Shown here piece by piece: positions 8,871 through 17,198 of a stretch of 64,000 nt of DNA. The position numbers and the translations under genes were made by a program. The DNA comes from JAFEDN01 sp963712715 (GTDB lineage: Bacteria; Pseudomonadota; Gammaproteobacteria; Coxiellales; Coxiellaceae). The DNA is taken from contig CAVQJI010000051.1 in NCBI GenBank assembly GCA_963712715.1, positions 7,989-71,988 of the forward strand, in the 5' to 3' direction. The notes below the pieces were generated by a model, which was not told the origin of the DNA, made no database searches, and saw only the letters and a program-made list of their open reading frames with translations. Within the stretch, counting starts at the first letter, position 1. Each line of letters begins with the position of its first letter.

Positions 8871-9604
8871 CTAAAAGCACTTGCAAACACAGGTGAGTCC
8901 ATATACGGAATTTTGCCGGAATGTGTTTCCAGTTTCGTTCCAATTGGCCCGATTCCGGGCCTGCATCCGCTCGGCAATGGTCAACGATGTCGCTTCTGCT
9001 TTCATCCGTCCCAGCGTCGGGGTGCTGGTCTGGCGAACGCAGACTTTGTTGGCGGCGTCGATCAAATTTCGGATCTCGGCGGCGCTATAGTACGTCGTGA
9101 TCCGATCTGCGGCAACAGCTTAATTTTAGGCGCTGCCGCCAGCCAGGTCAGGTTGGATTCATGCCCCCATTCCTGGCAGGCCAGCTTCAGAATTCGGCGA
9201 GTCACCTGCAAAGCATAGTTAATCGTCCGGTTCTTCACGCCCTGTCGCTGCCTAGCTGCGATAAACGACTGCAGCTGGAGCATATTCAGCTTATCCAGCG
9301 GGCAATGCCCAATATACGGTTTCAGGTGAGCAACTTGATCCACATCATCATCGATGCTGCGTTTATGCTGGTTTTCTGCGAGATATTTAGCTGCTGCCTC
9401 ATCGAACGTCCGCTGTGGTCGCATTCCGTAGAGTTGATTTAAGCGGATCTGTTCGATTCGGTGAGCCAAGTACCTTTCAGCCTCCCGGCGATTGCTCGTA
9501 CCCGTACTCTCGTATAACCGCGTTCCAAAAACAATTTTTTCAATATGCCAAACCCCCTTACGTTCCCGTAAGCCGGATAAGGCCGGTTGTTTTTTGCGTC
9601 CCAT
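8871..9604 (-). pseudogene. Tyrosine integrase with its catalytic core deleted
   Basis: From ATG 9604, behind a strong GGAGG site, the frame gives a phage-type integrase N-terminus: GRKKQPALSGLRERKGVWHI, an arm-binding part and the core-binding SAM-like domain (FIAARQRQGVKNRTINYALQ). After about residue 160 (KIKLLPQ) it jumps, in another frame, straight to RITTYYSAAEIRNLIDAANKVC, the segment with the catalytic Tyr and C-terminal tail. The 170 or so residues with the catalytic R-H-x-x-R are gone. Base composition is richer in G+C than the surroundings, in keeping with horizontal origin. An attachment site could not be identified. Confidence 0.75.
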
Positions 9605-9813
9605 AATAACCTCCTTCAGGTTGTAAAGGACGCCCTTCACGCCAGGTACTATAGATGATCACCTGGCCGGAAGAAATTGGGTATTATTTAGACAACCAAA
9701 AACCATCTCAATGTGGTAAAATGGCTGTACCTTAGATTCGTGGATCTTTGGGTGGTTGGTTTCATCCATCAAAAGATGCCTTATTTCACCTTGATTTTTT
9801 TGGAGAAGAAGAT

Positions 9814-10233
9814 ATGAAAAAATCATTGATTTTTCTGATTGCATTATTGCCCTGCTCATTGGGTTTCGGTGCTACTTTGAACTCGATAGATAAAGATCAG
9901 GTTAAACAAATCTTCGTCAACAAGACATTTAGCTCAGCGGGAACCGCTCGATTCCCAGGTCAGTTAATTGGAGTCGTTTTTACGGGTTCCATGGATGATC
10001 ATGGTAATATCCGCGCCAAATTTTCTCAGCCGACTTCACTGGGCCCTCGGAACGATCAAGGTACTTATACTATTAAAGACAATGGACAGCTTTGTATAAC
10101 CTGGCAACATTGGCATGGCGCTAAAGAATTTTGTAATTACATCTACGATGCTGCTAATGCTTATATACTCGTTGACCTTGATAACCAGTTCCATATTGTT
10201 TTTCTTAAAACGGATATACAACCAACTATTTAA
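9814..10233 (+). CDS. Secreted or periplasmic protein of unknown function
   Basis: The start at 9814 is chosen over an upstream in-frame ATG because it follows GGAGAAG and opens with a signal peptide (MKKSLIFLIALLPCSLGFGA, cleavage near residue 19). The mature part of about 120 residues has a beta-rich pattern (GTARFPGQLIGVVFTG, DQGTYTIKDNGQLCITWQHWHG) that resembles small DUF995-like secreted proteins, but I cannot assign a function. Stand-alone gene between the integrase relic and a GNAT scrap. Confidence 0.7.
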   Translation: MKKSLIFLIALLPCSLGFGATLNSIDKDQVKQIFVNKTFSSAGTARFPGQLIGVVFTGSMDDHGNIRAKFSQPTSLGPRNDQGTYTIKDNGQLCITWQHWHGAKEFCNYIYDAANAYILVDLDNQFHIVFLKTDIQPTI

Positions 10234-10245
10234 TATTATCCATCG

Positions 10246-10533
10246 ATGAAACCCATGAATGATATAATTAAGTTTAAAAATACCTTATTTGGGAATGACC
10301 TCAATGACATCATGCTGTTAAAGAATGCTTATCTACCCTATATAATCGGTTCTCAGTTAGATGCCCACTATGTAACGTGGGTGTTAGAAGAAAACAGAAC
10401 TGCTTGCCGATTTTATGAAAAATGTGGCGGCCAATTTTTTAAAAATAAATCGGTTGAGATCAGTGATCAAAATTATATTGAGATAGCATATCTTTTCCAT
10501 CGCCAGGAGGACAGAGATGAAAAATACAGCTAA
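10246..10533 (+). pseudogene. C-terminal fragment of a GNAT acetyltransferase
   Basis: The second half, WVLEENRTACRFYEKCGGQFF, is the GNAT strand-helix pattern NxxAxxFYEKxGF at the end of the fold, followed by a last strand. The N-terminal part and the acetyl-CoA loop are missing. It overlaps the next gene by 17 bases. Confidence 0.6.
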
Positions 10534-10780
10534 TAACAAATATCAGCATTATAAAACGGGTCAGATCTATGAAATGATCGGAATGGCATATCATAGCGAA
10601 ACCAAGGAAGAAATGGTTGTTTATAGAGGCTTATATGATTGTGAGAAATTTGGGAAGAACCCGTGGTTCGTTCGACCAAAGAAAATGTTTTTTGAGAAAA
10701 TTTTATGGAATGGTCAACATATCCCAAGGTTTAAGCCTGTAGTAGATGAAGAAATTGAAAATTTTTCGGTGAGTGTTTGA
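10517..10780 (+). CDS. DUF1653-domain protein
   Basis: The 87-residue product matches DUF1653 along its length: YQHYKTGQIYEMIGMAYHSE, VVYRGLYD and WFVRPKKMFFEKI, ending PRFKPV. A good Shine-Dalgarno (AGGAGG, 10505-10510) precedes the ATG. The family is small, cytoplasmic and of unknown function. It sits between a GNAT scrap upstream and a methyltransferase scrap downstream, with the latter starting one base after its stop. Confidence 0.85.
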   Translation: MKNTANNKYQHYKTGQIYEMIGMAYHSETKEEMVVYRGLYDCEKFGKNPWFVRPKKMFFEKILWNGQHIPRFKPVVDEEIENFSVSV

Positions 10781-10781
10781 T

Positions 10782-10910
10782 ATGTCAAGAAAGTCTGTTT
10801 TTAAAGAATTAGCGCAATATTATGATTTAATTTACTCATGGAAAGATTATCGAAAAGAAGCCGATAAAATTAAATCACTGATTAAAAAACACAAAAAATC
10901 TGATTTCTAA
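10782..10910 (+). pseudogene. N-terminal fragment of a SAM-dependent methyltransferase
   Basis: Forty-two codons starting MSRKSVFKELAQYYDLIYSW, the usual beginning of class I methyltransferases just before motif I. TAA comes before the LDxGCGTG motif, so the catalytic domain is lost. It may once have been cotranscribed with the DUF1653 gene. Confidence 0.6.
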
Positions 10911-10988
10911 AGCATGGGTTAATGAAAGATAGAGGGTTATACATTGGAATTAAAAAATAGAATTTTCGGCAACTTCTTGGGAGCGTCA

Positions 10989-11144
10989 ATGAAAATTAAA
11001 TTAGTCGTCAGCGTGTTGCTACTTTTGATTAGCTTGGTTGCTGTTGCTCAGGGATCGAGCCTAATTGTACTCAAGACTACGGGTAATGTAACATCTGTTC
11101 AAGAACAACTGCTTGCTAATCAAAAAATTGTGTATGCAAAATAA
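10989..11144 (+). CDS. Small protein with signal peptide, possibly truncated
   Basis: From ATG 10989 the product is 51 residues, the first 22 forming a clear signal peptide or membrane anchor (MKIKLVVSVLLLLISLVAVA). The remaining 29 residues show no family. It ends inside the start of the next gene. It may be the front end of a lost secreted protein. Confidence 0.4.
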   Translation: MKIKLVVSVLLLLISLVAVAQGSSLIVLKTTGNVTSVQEQLLANQKIVYAK

Positions 11145-12117
11145 ATCGCAATGGGTTTCATGCATTGAATGGGCATTAGACACGTTACAGAGATCGGGTT
11201 ATTCCATCCAAAACTCTACCCCTGAAACCATCTTGCAAACGCCCTGGTCTTCTGTTTATCGCTTTGTCACCCAACAAGGTTATTGTTATCTGAAGAAAGT
11301 GCCTGCAGCCTTATCCAGAGAACCTCAAGTGATTGATCTTCTGCGGAAAGCCTGCGCAGCGCCTGTGCCAAAGTTGATAGCCAATAATCCTCAAGAGCAC
11401 TGCTTTTTAATGCAAGACGCAGGTATCCCATTACGTGAATTTTTCAAGCAAGGATTTAATGCTGAGCTATTCACTAAAATCATTCATGATTATATTGCTG
11501 TGCAGCGTAAAAGTATTACTTATTTATCAGATTTTTTAAATCTGGGAGTTTCGGATTGGCGACTTACAAAAATTCCGGAACTTTATTCAGAACTCATTCA
11601 GCAGGAAGAATTATTACGGTCTGATGGATTAACAAATGCCGAATTAAAACAATTATCCCCATTAACGCCAAAGGTAATTTCGTTCTGTGAGCAATTGTCT
11701 CATTACGCTATCCCCGACACATTCAATCATAGTGATTTTCACGACAATAATATACTCATTCATCCGAAAACTCGGCAAATCACTCTAATTGATTTAGGCG
11801 AAGTGGATATTGCTCATCCATTCTTTTCACTATCAAATATTTTGCATCGGGTTAAAGAAAATTGTTTATTGCAAAATGATGTTTACCAAACTTTACAACA
11901 ACAAGCTCTGCAACCTTGGCTGGATTATGCGCCGCCTGACCATGTGTTTAAAACCATGTCATTGATTCAACGGCATTGGTCTATTCATACAGCGCTGGCC
12001 GAATATCGGCTTTTAACGAGTGTTGGTTCACTGCAACAATTATTAGGTCAAGGTAGATTAGCCAGGCAATTAAGGGTATGGTTAACCCAAACAAATAATA
12101 TCGGAGATGTCAATTGA
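11134..12117 (+). CDS. APH-fold kinase (aminoglycoside phosphotransferase family)
   Basis: A 327-residue cytosolic kinase of the APH/choline-kinase fold. The catalytic loop is HSDFHDNN (residues 199-206) with His-x-Asp and Asn, and LIDLGE supplies the metal-binding Asp. The nucleotide-binding part is unusual (Lys in CYLKKVPAALSREPQ). The start at 11134 is preferred over 11113 because homology to the paralogue at 16092-17051 begins there. The substrate is unknown: this class includes antibiotic kinases and sugar or amino-alcohol kinases. Its stop overlaps a PhzF scrap. Confidence 0.8.
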   Translation: MQNKSQWVSCIEWALDTLQRSGYSIQNSTPETILQTPWSSVYRFVTQQGYCYLKKVPAALSREPQVIDLLRKACAAPVPKLIANNPQEHCFLMQDAGIPLREFFKQGFNAELFTKIIHDYIAVQRKSITYLSDFLNLGVSDWRLTKIPELYSELIQQEELLRSDGLTNAELKQLSPLTPKVISFCEQLSHYAIPDTFNHSDFHDNNILIHPKTRQITLIDLGEVDIAHPFFSLSNILHRVKENCLLQNDVYQTLQQQALQPWLDYAPPDHVFKTMSLIQRHWSIHTALAEYRLLTSVGSLQQLLGQGRLARQLRVWLTQTNNIGDVN

Positions 12118-12221
12118 AAATTCTCAACTGTTTTTGTACTGATGTGCCTAATTCGGGAAATCCTGCCGGCGTCATCTTTGATTTCTCAGGTGATAAAACT
12201 GAAAAACAAACACTCTACTAG
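12114..12221 (+). pseudogene. N-terminal remnant of a PhzF-family isomerase
   Basis: From TTG 12114, overlapping the kinase stop, 35 codons read KILNCFCTDVPNSGNPAGVIFDFSGD, the conserved start of PhzF-family proteins with the GNPA motif around the catalytic region. TAG at 12219 ends it about 250 residues early. Confidence 0.6.
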
Positions 12222-12274
12222 TAGCAGAGCGGCCTGTTTTTAGTGCAACGAGTTTAAGTATTTCTGCGCGATCG

Positions 12275-12907
12275 TTATGATTCAGAATGAGGAATTGCTC
12301 GGCCATATTTTTTTATCCTAAAATCAGTTTTTCCTATGCTTTCAGCCATCCAGGAGGGTAGTGATGAGCGCGCTGCGACAAGACTTTGCCATTCCTCAGT
12401 GGAAAAATGAGCATAAATTTTGTTTATGTTTGCTTCAATATGTGTGCGCCCTAACCAGGCCAGAGCGCGGATAGCCATTCCTGCAGGTTTGTTGCTCATG
12501 ATTAATAGCCAATGAGGAGCGTGTTTAAGCTCAACGACGCGCGCATCAAAAGTGAGTTTGCGGCTGGGGCCTGAGGTAATAAATATTTCACGAATGGGAA
12601 CTTGTGTGGTGAGACCTAAGGTATTGGCAGCTGCCGCACCGTGGGAGACAATAATTTCACCCGTTTTTTCAGCTAACGATTTCACGGTTTTTTCTACGGC
12701 AGGTGGGCGTAAGCCAAAGAGGCTGACGATTGGAGCTACATAAGCGCCGCGGCCAATCCGAATGAGCTGACCTTGTTTGGCTAATCGTGACAATGTTTGA
12801 TCAATAGCCATCCGACTACCTAAGTGTAAAAAATCTTTGGGCGAAAGAACTTCACCTTCAGAAAGTTTTGAGGCCGTAGCAAGTATATTTTCAATAAGAA
12901 TACTCAT
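12275..12907 (-). CDS. DUF6088 (AbiEi-like) antitoxin/regulator without toxin partner
   Basis: A 210-residue protein with an N-terminal winged helix (SRMAIDQTLSRLAKQGQLIRIGRGAYVAP) and the GEIIVSHGAAAANTLGLT region typical of DUF6088, a family of AbiEi-like antitoxins normally followed by a nucleotidyltransferase toxin. Downstream there is no toxin, only a PhzF scrap on the other strand, so this is an orphan that may persist as a repressor or anti-addiction factor. It is unrelated in sequence to the abiEi at 6337. Confidence 0.8.
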   Translation of the reverse strand: MSILIENILATASKLSEGEVLSPKDFLHLGSRMAIDQTLSRLAKQGQLIRIGRGAYVAPIVSLFGLRPPAVEKTVKSLAEKTGEIIVSHGAAAANTLGLTTQVPIREIFITSGPSRKLTFDARVVELKHAPHWLLIMSNKPAGMAIRALAWLGRTHIEANINKIYAHFSTEEWQSLVAARSSLPSWMAESIGKTDFRIKKYGRAIPHSES

Positions 12908-12915
12908 AATCCACC

Positions 12916-12945
12916 TTGTCAGAATAATAACATAGTTTCTGACAA
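12916..12945 (-). promoter_or_regulatory. Palindromic operator over the DUF6088 promoter
   Basis: A perfect 9-base inverted repeat, TTGTCAGAA (12916-12924) and TTCTGACAA (12937-12945), flanks a TATTAT -10 element; TTGAAT 16 bases upstream can be the -35. This is the layout of autorepression by the adjacent winged-helix protein. Confidence 0.6.
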
Positions 12946-13041
12946 ATTCAAGCTCTAAGCTCTAAAGGACAGGAAATTACGCCCTTACATTAACCTCCGA
13001 TTTTGGCGAGTTTATTCAATTTTTGGTGATATCATAGGCAA

Positions 13042-14451
13042 ATGAATTCAGTTTATAACAAAGAAGAGTTTTATCGTGCCCATTTGACTCGCGATCCCCG
13101 GTTTGATGGGCATTTTTTTGTAGCTGTTAAAACGACCATGATTTACTGTCGGCCAATTTGCCCTGCCCGGAAGGCTCAATTGAAGAACCTGGAGTTTTTT
13201 ATCCATGCCGCTCAGGCTGAGGAGGCTGGATTTAGGCCCTGTCTGCGTTGCCGGCCAGAAACAGCTCCGGGTTCTACTGCCTGGATGGGAACTTCGGCGA
13301 TTATTCAACGAGCTATTCGACTGATGGATGGCTTTGCCTCTGAAGAATTCTCGATCAGTGAATTAGCCGCGAAATTAGGTGTGGGTGAACGCTGGCTTCG
13401 AGAACTATTTCAGCAAAAAGTCGGTGTAAGCCCACTCGCAATCTTAATGTTCAAGAAACTGGATATTGCTAGAAATTTGCTGGACCAATCTACACTTCCT
13501 ATTACCGAAATTGCTTTTAGCTCGGGTTTTCAATCGATTCGACGTTTCAATGATGCTTTTAAAACCCGGTTTCAGAAAAGCCCCAGAGCTTTTAGAAAAG
13601 CACCACTATCGAAGGCAGGGCTGCGATTGCAATTGAGTTATCGTTCGCCTTATGCCTGGGATAAGATGATGCTTTTTTTAAAAAATCGCGCGCTTTCTCA
13701 AATGGAATGGGTTGATGACAATTCCTACCAGCGACTCATTACCTATGGCAATATCAGAGGATGGTTTAAGGCAATCCAAAAATCAACAGGTAGAATCGAG
13801 GTTGAGTTTAAATTAAATAAAACGGCTTATATCATGGAATTTGTAGCCCGATTGAAAAATATTTTTGATTTGGATTGTGATCCGATGGCCATTGAAAATA
13901 ATCTTAAACAAGATAGTCAGTTAGCGCCATTCCTAAATCAACATCAAGGATTACGTATTCCAGGTTGTTGGGATGGTTTTGAGCTGGCTGTGCGAGCCAT
14001 TATCGGTCAGAAAATCAGCGTTAAAGCAGCGCGGACAGTTTTGAGTCGGTTAGTGGAAAATTGCGGTGAACGGCAATCGTTGGATAAATCGATAAATCTA
14101 ACCCATTTTTTTCCGACTCCGGAAAATATTCTAGACACCGATTTGTCACATCTCGGTTTAACTCAATCCAAAATTTCAACTTTGAAAGAGCTGGCTTCCC
14201 AAGTGATGAATAAAAATTTGGTTCTTGATGGTACCGAAAATTTGGAAGAGACTTGCCGAAAATTGTTAGCTATAAAAGGCATCGGTCAATGGACTGTAGA
14301 ATATATTGCCATGCGGGCGTTGCGCAATCCTAATGCCTTTCCAGCGACTGATTTAGAACTACAGAAAAAGATATCGCGACTACAATTAAATCCTGAAAAA
14401 TGGGTTCCCTGGCGAGCTTATGGAAGCGTGTTGCTTTGGAATATTCAATGA
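13042..14451 (+). CDS. Ada-AlkA fusion: methylphosphotriester-DNA methyltransferase/activator with DNA glycosylase
   Basis: The 469-residue protein has four parts in order: the Ada Zn domain with Cys36, Cys40, Cys67 and Cys70, where Cys36 would accept methyl from phosphotriesters; an AraC-type double helix-turn-helix (about 95-195); an AlkA N-terminal domain; and an HhH-GPD glycosylase domain (LLAIKGIGQWTVEYIAMR) with the catalytic Asp near residue 437 in FPATDLELQK. It senses methylated DNA, activates transcription and removes 3-methyladenine-type lesions. The ogt gene follows after 9 bases, so this is a compact adaptive-response operon. This fusion is known in other bacteria; the architecture is complete here. 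Confidence 0.93.
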   Translation: MNSVYNKEEFYRAHLTRDPRFDGHFFVAVKTTMIYCRPICPARKAQLKNLEFFIHAAQAEEAGFRPCLRCRPETAPGSTAWMGTSAIIQRAIRLMDGFASEEFSISELAAKLGVGERWLRELFQQKVGVSPLAILMFKKLDIARNLLDQSTLPITEIAFSSGFQSIRRFNDAFKTRFQKSPRAFRKAPLSKAGLRLQLSYRSPYAWDKMMLFLKNRALSQMEWVDDNSYQRLITYGNIRGWFKAIQKSTGRIEVEFKLNKTAYIMEFVARLKNIFDLDCDPMAIENNLKQDSQLAPFLNQHQGLRIPGCWDGFELAVRAIIGQKISVKAARTVLSRLVENCGERQSLDKSINLTHFFPTPENILDTDLSHLGLTQSKISTLKELASQVMNKNLVLDGTENLEETCRKLLAIKGIGQWTVEYIAMRALRNPNAFPATDLELQKKISRLQLNPEKWVPWRAYGSVLLWNIQ

Positions 14452-14460
14452 GGAAATGTT

Positions 14461-14985
14461 ATGCAAAAAATCCGCGGAATGAAATTTTTACCATCAGATG
14501 CCACCTATGACAAGGTGATTTCTCCGGTTGGAGATTTAACGATTGTGACTTCACCACAGGGGCTACACACTATTCTGTGGAATGGTGATTTCAAAATAAT
14601 TGCGTACGAAAAAATTCTCAGTCATCTGATTCGATCTCCTCATGAACCCACCATTTTAAGTACAAAGAACCAATTATCCGAATATTTTCAGGGTAAAAGA
14701 AAAGAATTTGATTTACCACTCGTCATTCAGGGAACAGATTTTCAGATTCAAGTGTGGAATGAGTTACTTAAAATCCCTTATGCGCAAACGATTTCTTATG
14801 GCGAGCAGGCCAAAAAAATGGGCGACAAAAATAAAGCCAGAGCGGTAGGTATGGCCAATGGCCAGAATCCTATTCCCATTATTATTCCTTGTCATCGAGT
14901 CATTGGCAGTAACGGTCGTTTAGTGGGTTTTGGTGGTGGTCTCGATAAAAAAGCCTATTTATTAAAACTTGAAGCTTCATCATGA
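14461..14985 (+). CDS. ogt: Methylated-DNA--protein-cysteine methyltransferase
   Basis: A 174-residue O6-alkylguanine-DNA alkyltransferase with the active-site motif IPCHRV (Cys at about residue 144), the helix-turn-helix residues ISYGEQAKKMGDKNKARAVG and the Asn-hinge region GMANGQNPIP. It transfers the alkyl group irreversibly to Cys. It is second in the operon behind the Ada-AlkA gene and overlaps, through ATGA, a defunct exporter gene. Confidence 0.95.
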   Translation: MQKIRGMKFLPSDATYDKVISPVGDLTIVTSPQGLHTILWNGDFKIIAYEKILSHLIRSPHEPTILSTKNQLSEYFQGKRKEFDLPLVIQGTDFQIQVWNELLKIPYAQTISYGEQAKKMGDKNKARAVGMANGQNPIPIIIPCHRVIGSNGRLVGFGGGLDKKAYLLKLEASS

Positions 14986-15211
14986 GTGAATATAAAGTTA
15001 GGTTCGCTTTTTCTGCGCTATGTATGGGCTTTTTTATGATCATCTTAGATGTCACTATTGTGAATGTGGTATTACCCACTATTGCCCATTATTTCCATAC
15101 TCATGTATCAGGTTTACAGTGCACATAACACTATTTTTGGCTGGAATAATGTTTTTAGTGACAGCCCTTTTGTATTTACCATTAATAAAAAATAATGTCT
15201 CCATGGGATAG
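14982..15211 (+). pseudogene. DHA2-type MFS exporter reduced to its two ends
   Basis: The frame from ATG 14982 gives the first helix and loop of an EmrB-like exporter (FFMIILDVTIVNVVLPTIAHYF) and stops at 15128 just where the WVVxxYxL motif should follow. Immediately after, another frame encodes what looks like the last helix (FLAGIMFLVTALLYLPL) and a short tail. About 400 residues between them are missing. Confidence 0.65.
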
Positions 15212-15298
15212 CCATCATTATAAGACAGCAGGGAATTTCACTGGCAGAAAAGGATTATAGGATTTGCTAATAGTTCGAAAATAAGTTATCATTCAAAA

Positions 15299-15940
15299 AT
15301 GAAAAGGAAAATTTTTATAAATAAAAATTTAGTGAGAATAGCTTTTGTGTTTTCACTCTTATTTTTTACCATTGGTTACGCCCTCTCTCCTTCTAAAGTT
15401 CAATCTATCCCAATAAATCAGATAGTAGGATACGAAGAGTTTTCACCAAAAATAAAAAAACTTATCAATCAAGCATTAATTTTAACTCAAAAAGATCTCA
15501 TCTATTTATATGGATCTGCTGATCCTCAACAAGGAGGTATGGATTGTTCAGGAACCATCTATTATTTATTGAAGCTTAATAAAGTTGTTGATGTTCCTCG
15601 ATCTTCTAGTGAAATATATAAATGGGTTGTAAAGGAAGGAAGATTCCATCCAGTATCTTCTGGCGATTTTTCCTCTAATGATTTTAGTCATTTAAAACCT
15701 GGAGATTTGTTATTTTGGGAAGGGACTTATAAAACTAATCATAATCCTCCCATTACCCACGTAATGCTTTACATAGGTGCTAACAAAAAAAATCAACCAC
15801 TCATGTTTGGGTCCAGTGATGGTCGTACTTATCAAGATAAGCAAATGCGGGGCGTAAGTGTTTTTGATTTTAAACTACCCACTGCTGGTGTTTCCGCTAA
15901 ATTTATAGGATATAGTTGCATTCCTCATTTAACATGCTGA
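15299..15940 (+). CDS. NlpC/P60-family cell-wall peptidase, membrane-anchored or secreted
   Basis: A 213-residue protein with an N-terminal hydrophobic signal or anchor (residues 10-29) and one C40 peptidase domain. The catalytic Cys is Cys83 in GGMDCSGT and the His is His154 in ITHVMLYIG. Such enzymes cut peptide stems of peptidoglycan, usually at D-Glu to diamino acid bonds. It has its own intergenic spaces on both sides. Confidence 0.88.
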   Translation: MKRKIFINKNLVRIAFVFSLLFFTIGYALSPSKVQSIPINQIVGYEEFSPKIKKLINQALILTQKDLIYLYGSADPQQGGMDCSGTIYYLLKLNKVVDVPRSSSEIYKWVVKEGRFHPVSSGDFSSNDFSHLKPGDLLFWEGTYKTNHNPPITHVMLYIGANKKNQPLMFGSSDGRTYQDKQMRGVSVFDFKLPTAGVSAKFIGYSCIPHLTC

Positions 15941-16091
15941 ATGCGAAATTTTGTATAATATTTTCTGTATTCAAAATGATTGAAAGAAATAAAATAACTT
16001 CGCGATATTTATATATTGACAAAAAGCACTATGCATGGAACACCGACTTAATCACAGATTCAAGATTAATTTTCGAAATCACAGCAATTGC

Positions 16092-17051
16092 CTATATCGA
16101 TTGAGCCAACCAAAATCTTAAAGGCTTGGCCAAACGACCTTGTCCCAAGAGTTGTTGAGCGGCAGAAGCCTCGAGACTTGTCAGAAGTCGGTAGACTGTC
16201 AACGCTCTATGAATTGACCAACACTGTTTTATGAGTGACATGGCTGCTAATAGTTCATCTGGCGAGGCGTAATCCGACCAAGGCTGCAGCGTTTGCTGTT
16301 CTAAATGCTGGGAAATATTTTCTGATAATCCGCCCTGTTTTTTGATCTGATGCAACATATTTAATAATGAGAAAAAAGGATGAGTAATCGCCACCTCGCC
16401 TAAATCGACCAAGGTGATTTTTTGAGTTTTCAAGTCAATCAATAAATTATTATCATGGAAATCATTATGACTAAAAGTATTCGGGAGAGAACATTGAGAT
16501 AACTGCTCACAGAGTTCAGTCAATTTTGGGGTTAATTGGGATAATTGTTTTAATTCAGGTTTTGTTAAACCATCGGCGATCAATAACGATTCTTGCTGAA
16601 GAAATGTGACGTAGCAGGCCGCAATTTTTTCAAATCTCCAATCTGATGCCCCCTAATCGAGTAAATGATTCAAGTGAGGGATGCTCTTATGTTGTACGGC
16701 AATATAATCATGAATAGCTGTTATGAGTACCTCCGCATTAAAACCCTGTTTGAAATATTCCCGTAAAGAGATCCCGGCATCTTGCATTAAAAAGCAATGG
16801 GCTTGAGGATTATCGGCTATCAACACAGGCACGGCTGCGCCGCAGTTTTCCCGGAGCAGATGGATTACTCGAGGCTCTAAAGATAAGCCTGGCGGCACTT
16901 GCTTGAGATAACAATGACCTTGATTCGTGCCAAAACGGTAAACGCACGACCAGGGCGTCTTCAAAATGACTTCAGGTGCGGGGTTTTGAATAATATAACC
17001 AATACGCTGTAAAGTGTTGAGCGCCCAAATGATAGCGTCTGAATTCATCAT
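16092..17051 (-). pseudogene. APH-fold kinase paralogue with one in-frame TAG
   Basis: A full-length paralogue (320 codons) of the kinase at 11134-12117, sharing the start (ALNTLQRIGYIIQNPAPE), catalytic loop HNDFHDNNLLI and C-terminus GQGRLAKPLRFWL. TAG at 16655-16653 interrupts it; the reading frame continues unchanged as GASDWRFEKI, matching GVSDWRLTKI of the paralogue, where Leu stands at the stop position. So a single TTG to TAG change separates it from an intact gene. Confidence 0.85.
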
Positions 17052-17116
17052 TTAATTTCCACCTCATAAAAATATCAGGCTTTAATGATAGCAAATCAAA
17101 TTTGGCGATGCCTTCA

Positions 17117-17125
17117 TGGTATAAT
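17117..17125 (+). promoter_or_regulatory. Extended -10 promoter (TGnTATAAT)
   Basis: TGGTATAAT lies 74 bases before the kinase-methyltransferase ATG, within GATGCCTTCATGGTATAATGC. A near copy, GACGGCTTCATGCTATAATGC with TGCTATAAT at 59248-59256, stands before the eroded duplicate of this locus, so promoter and genes were duplicated together. Confidence 0.5.
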
Positions 17126-17198
17126 GCTTCTGAGTAATCTATGGGTGTCAACCGTTACCAGCCAGGCTAAAAGCCGCTTTTTTGGCTTTGAGGTCATC

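Noticed and set aside
8772..9218. Plus-strand frame of 148 codons across the integrase region
   Set aside because: It is antisense to the integrase pseudogene, has no family pattern and its composition follows the opposite strand's codons.
15916..16104. Plus-strand 62-codon frame after the NlpC/P60 gene
   Set aside because: No ribosome site, no family pattern, and it starts inside the peptidase gene.
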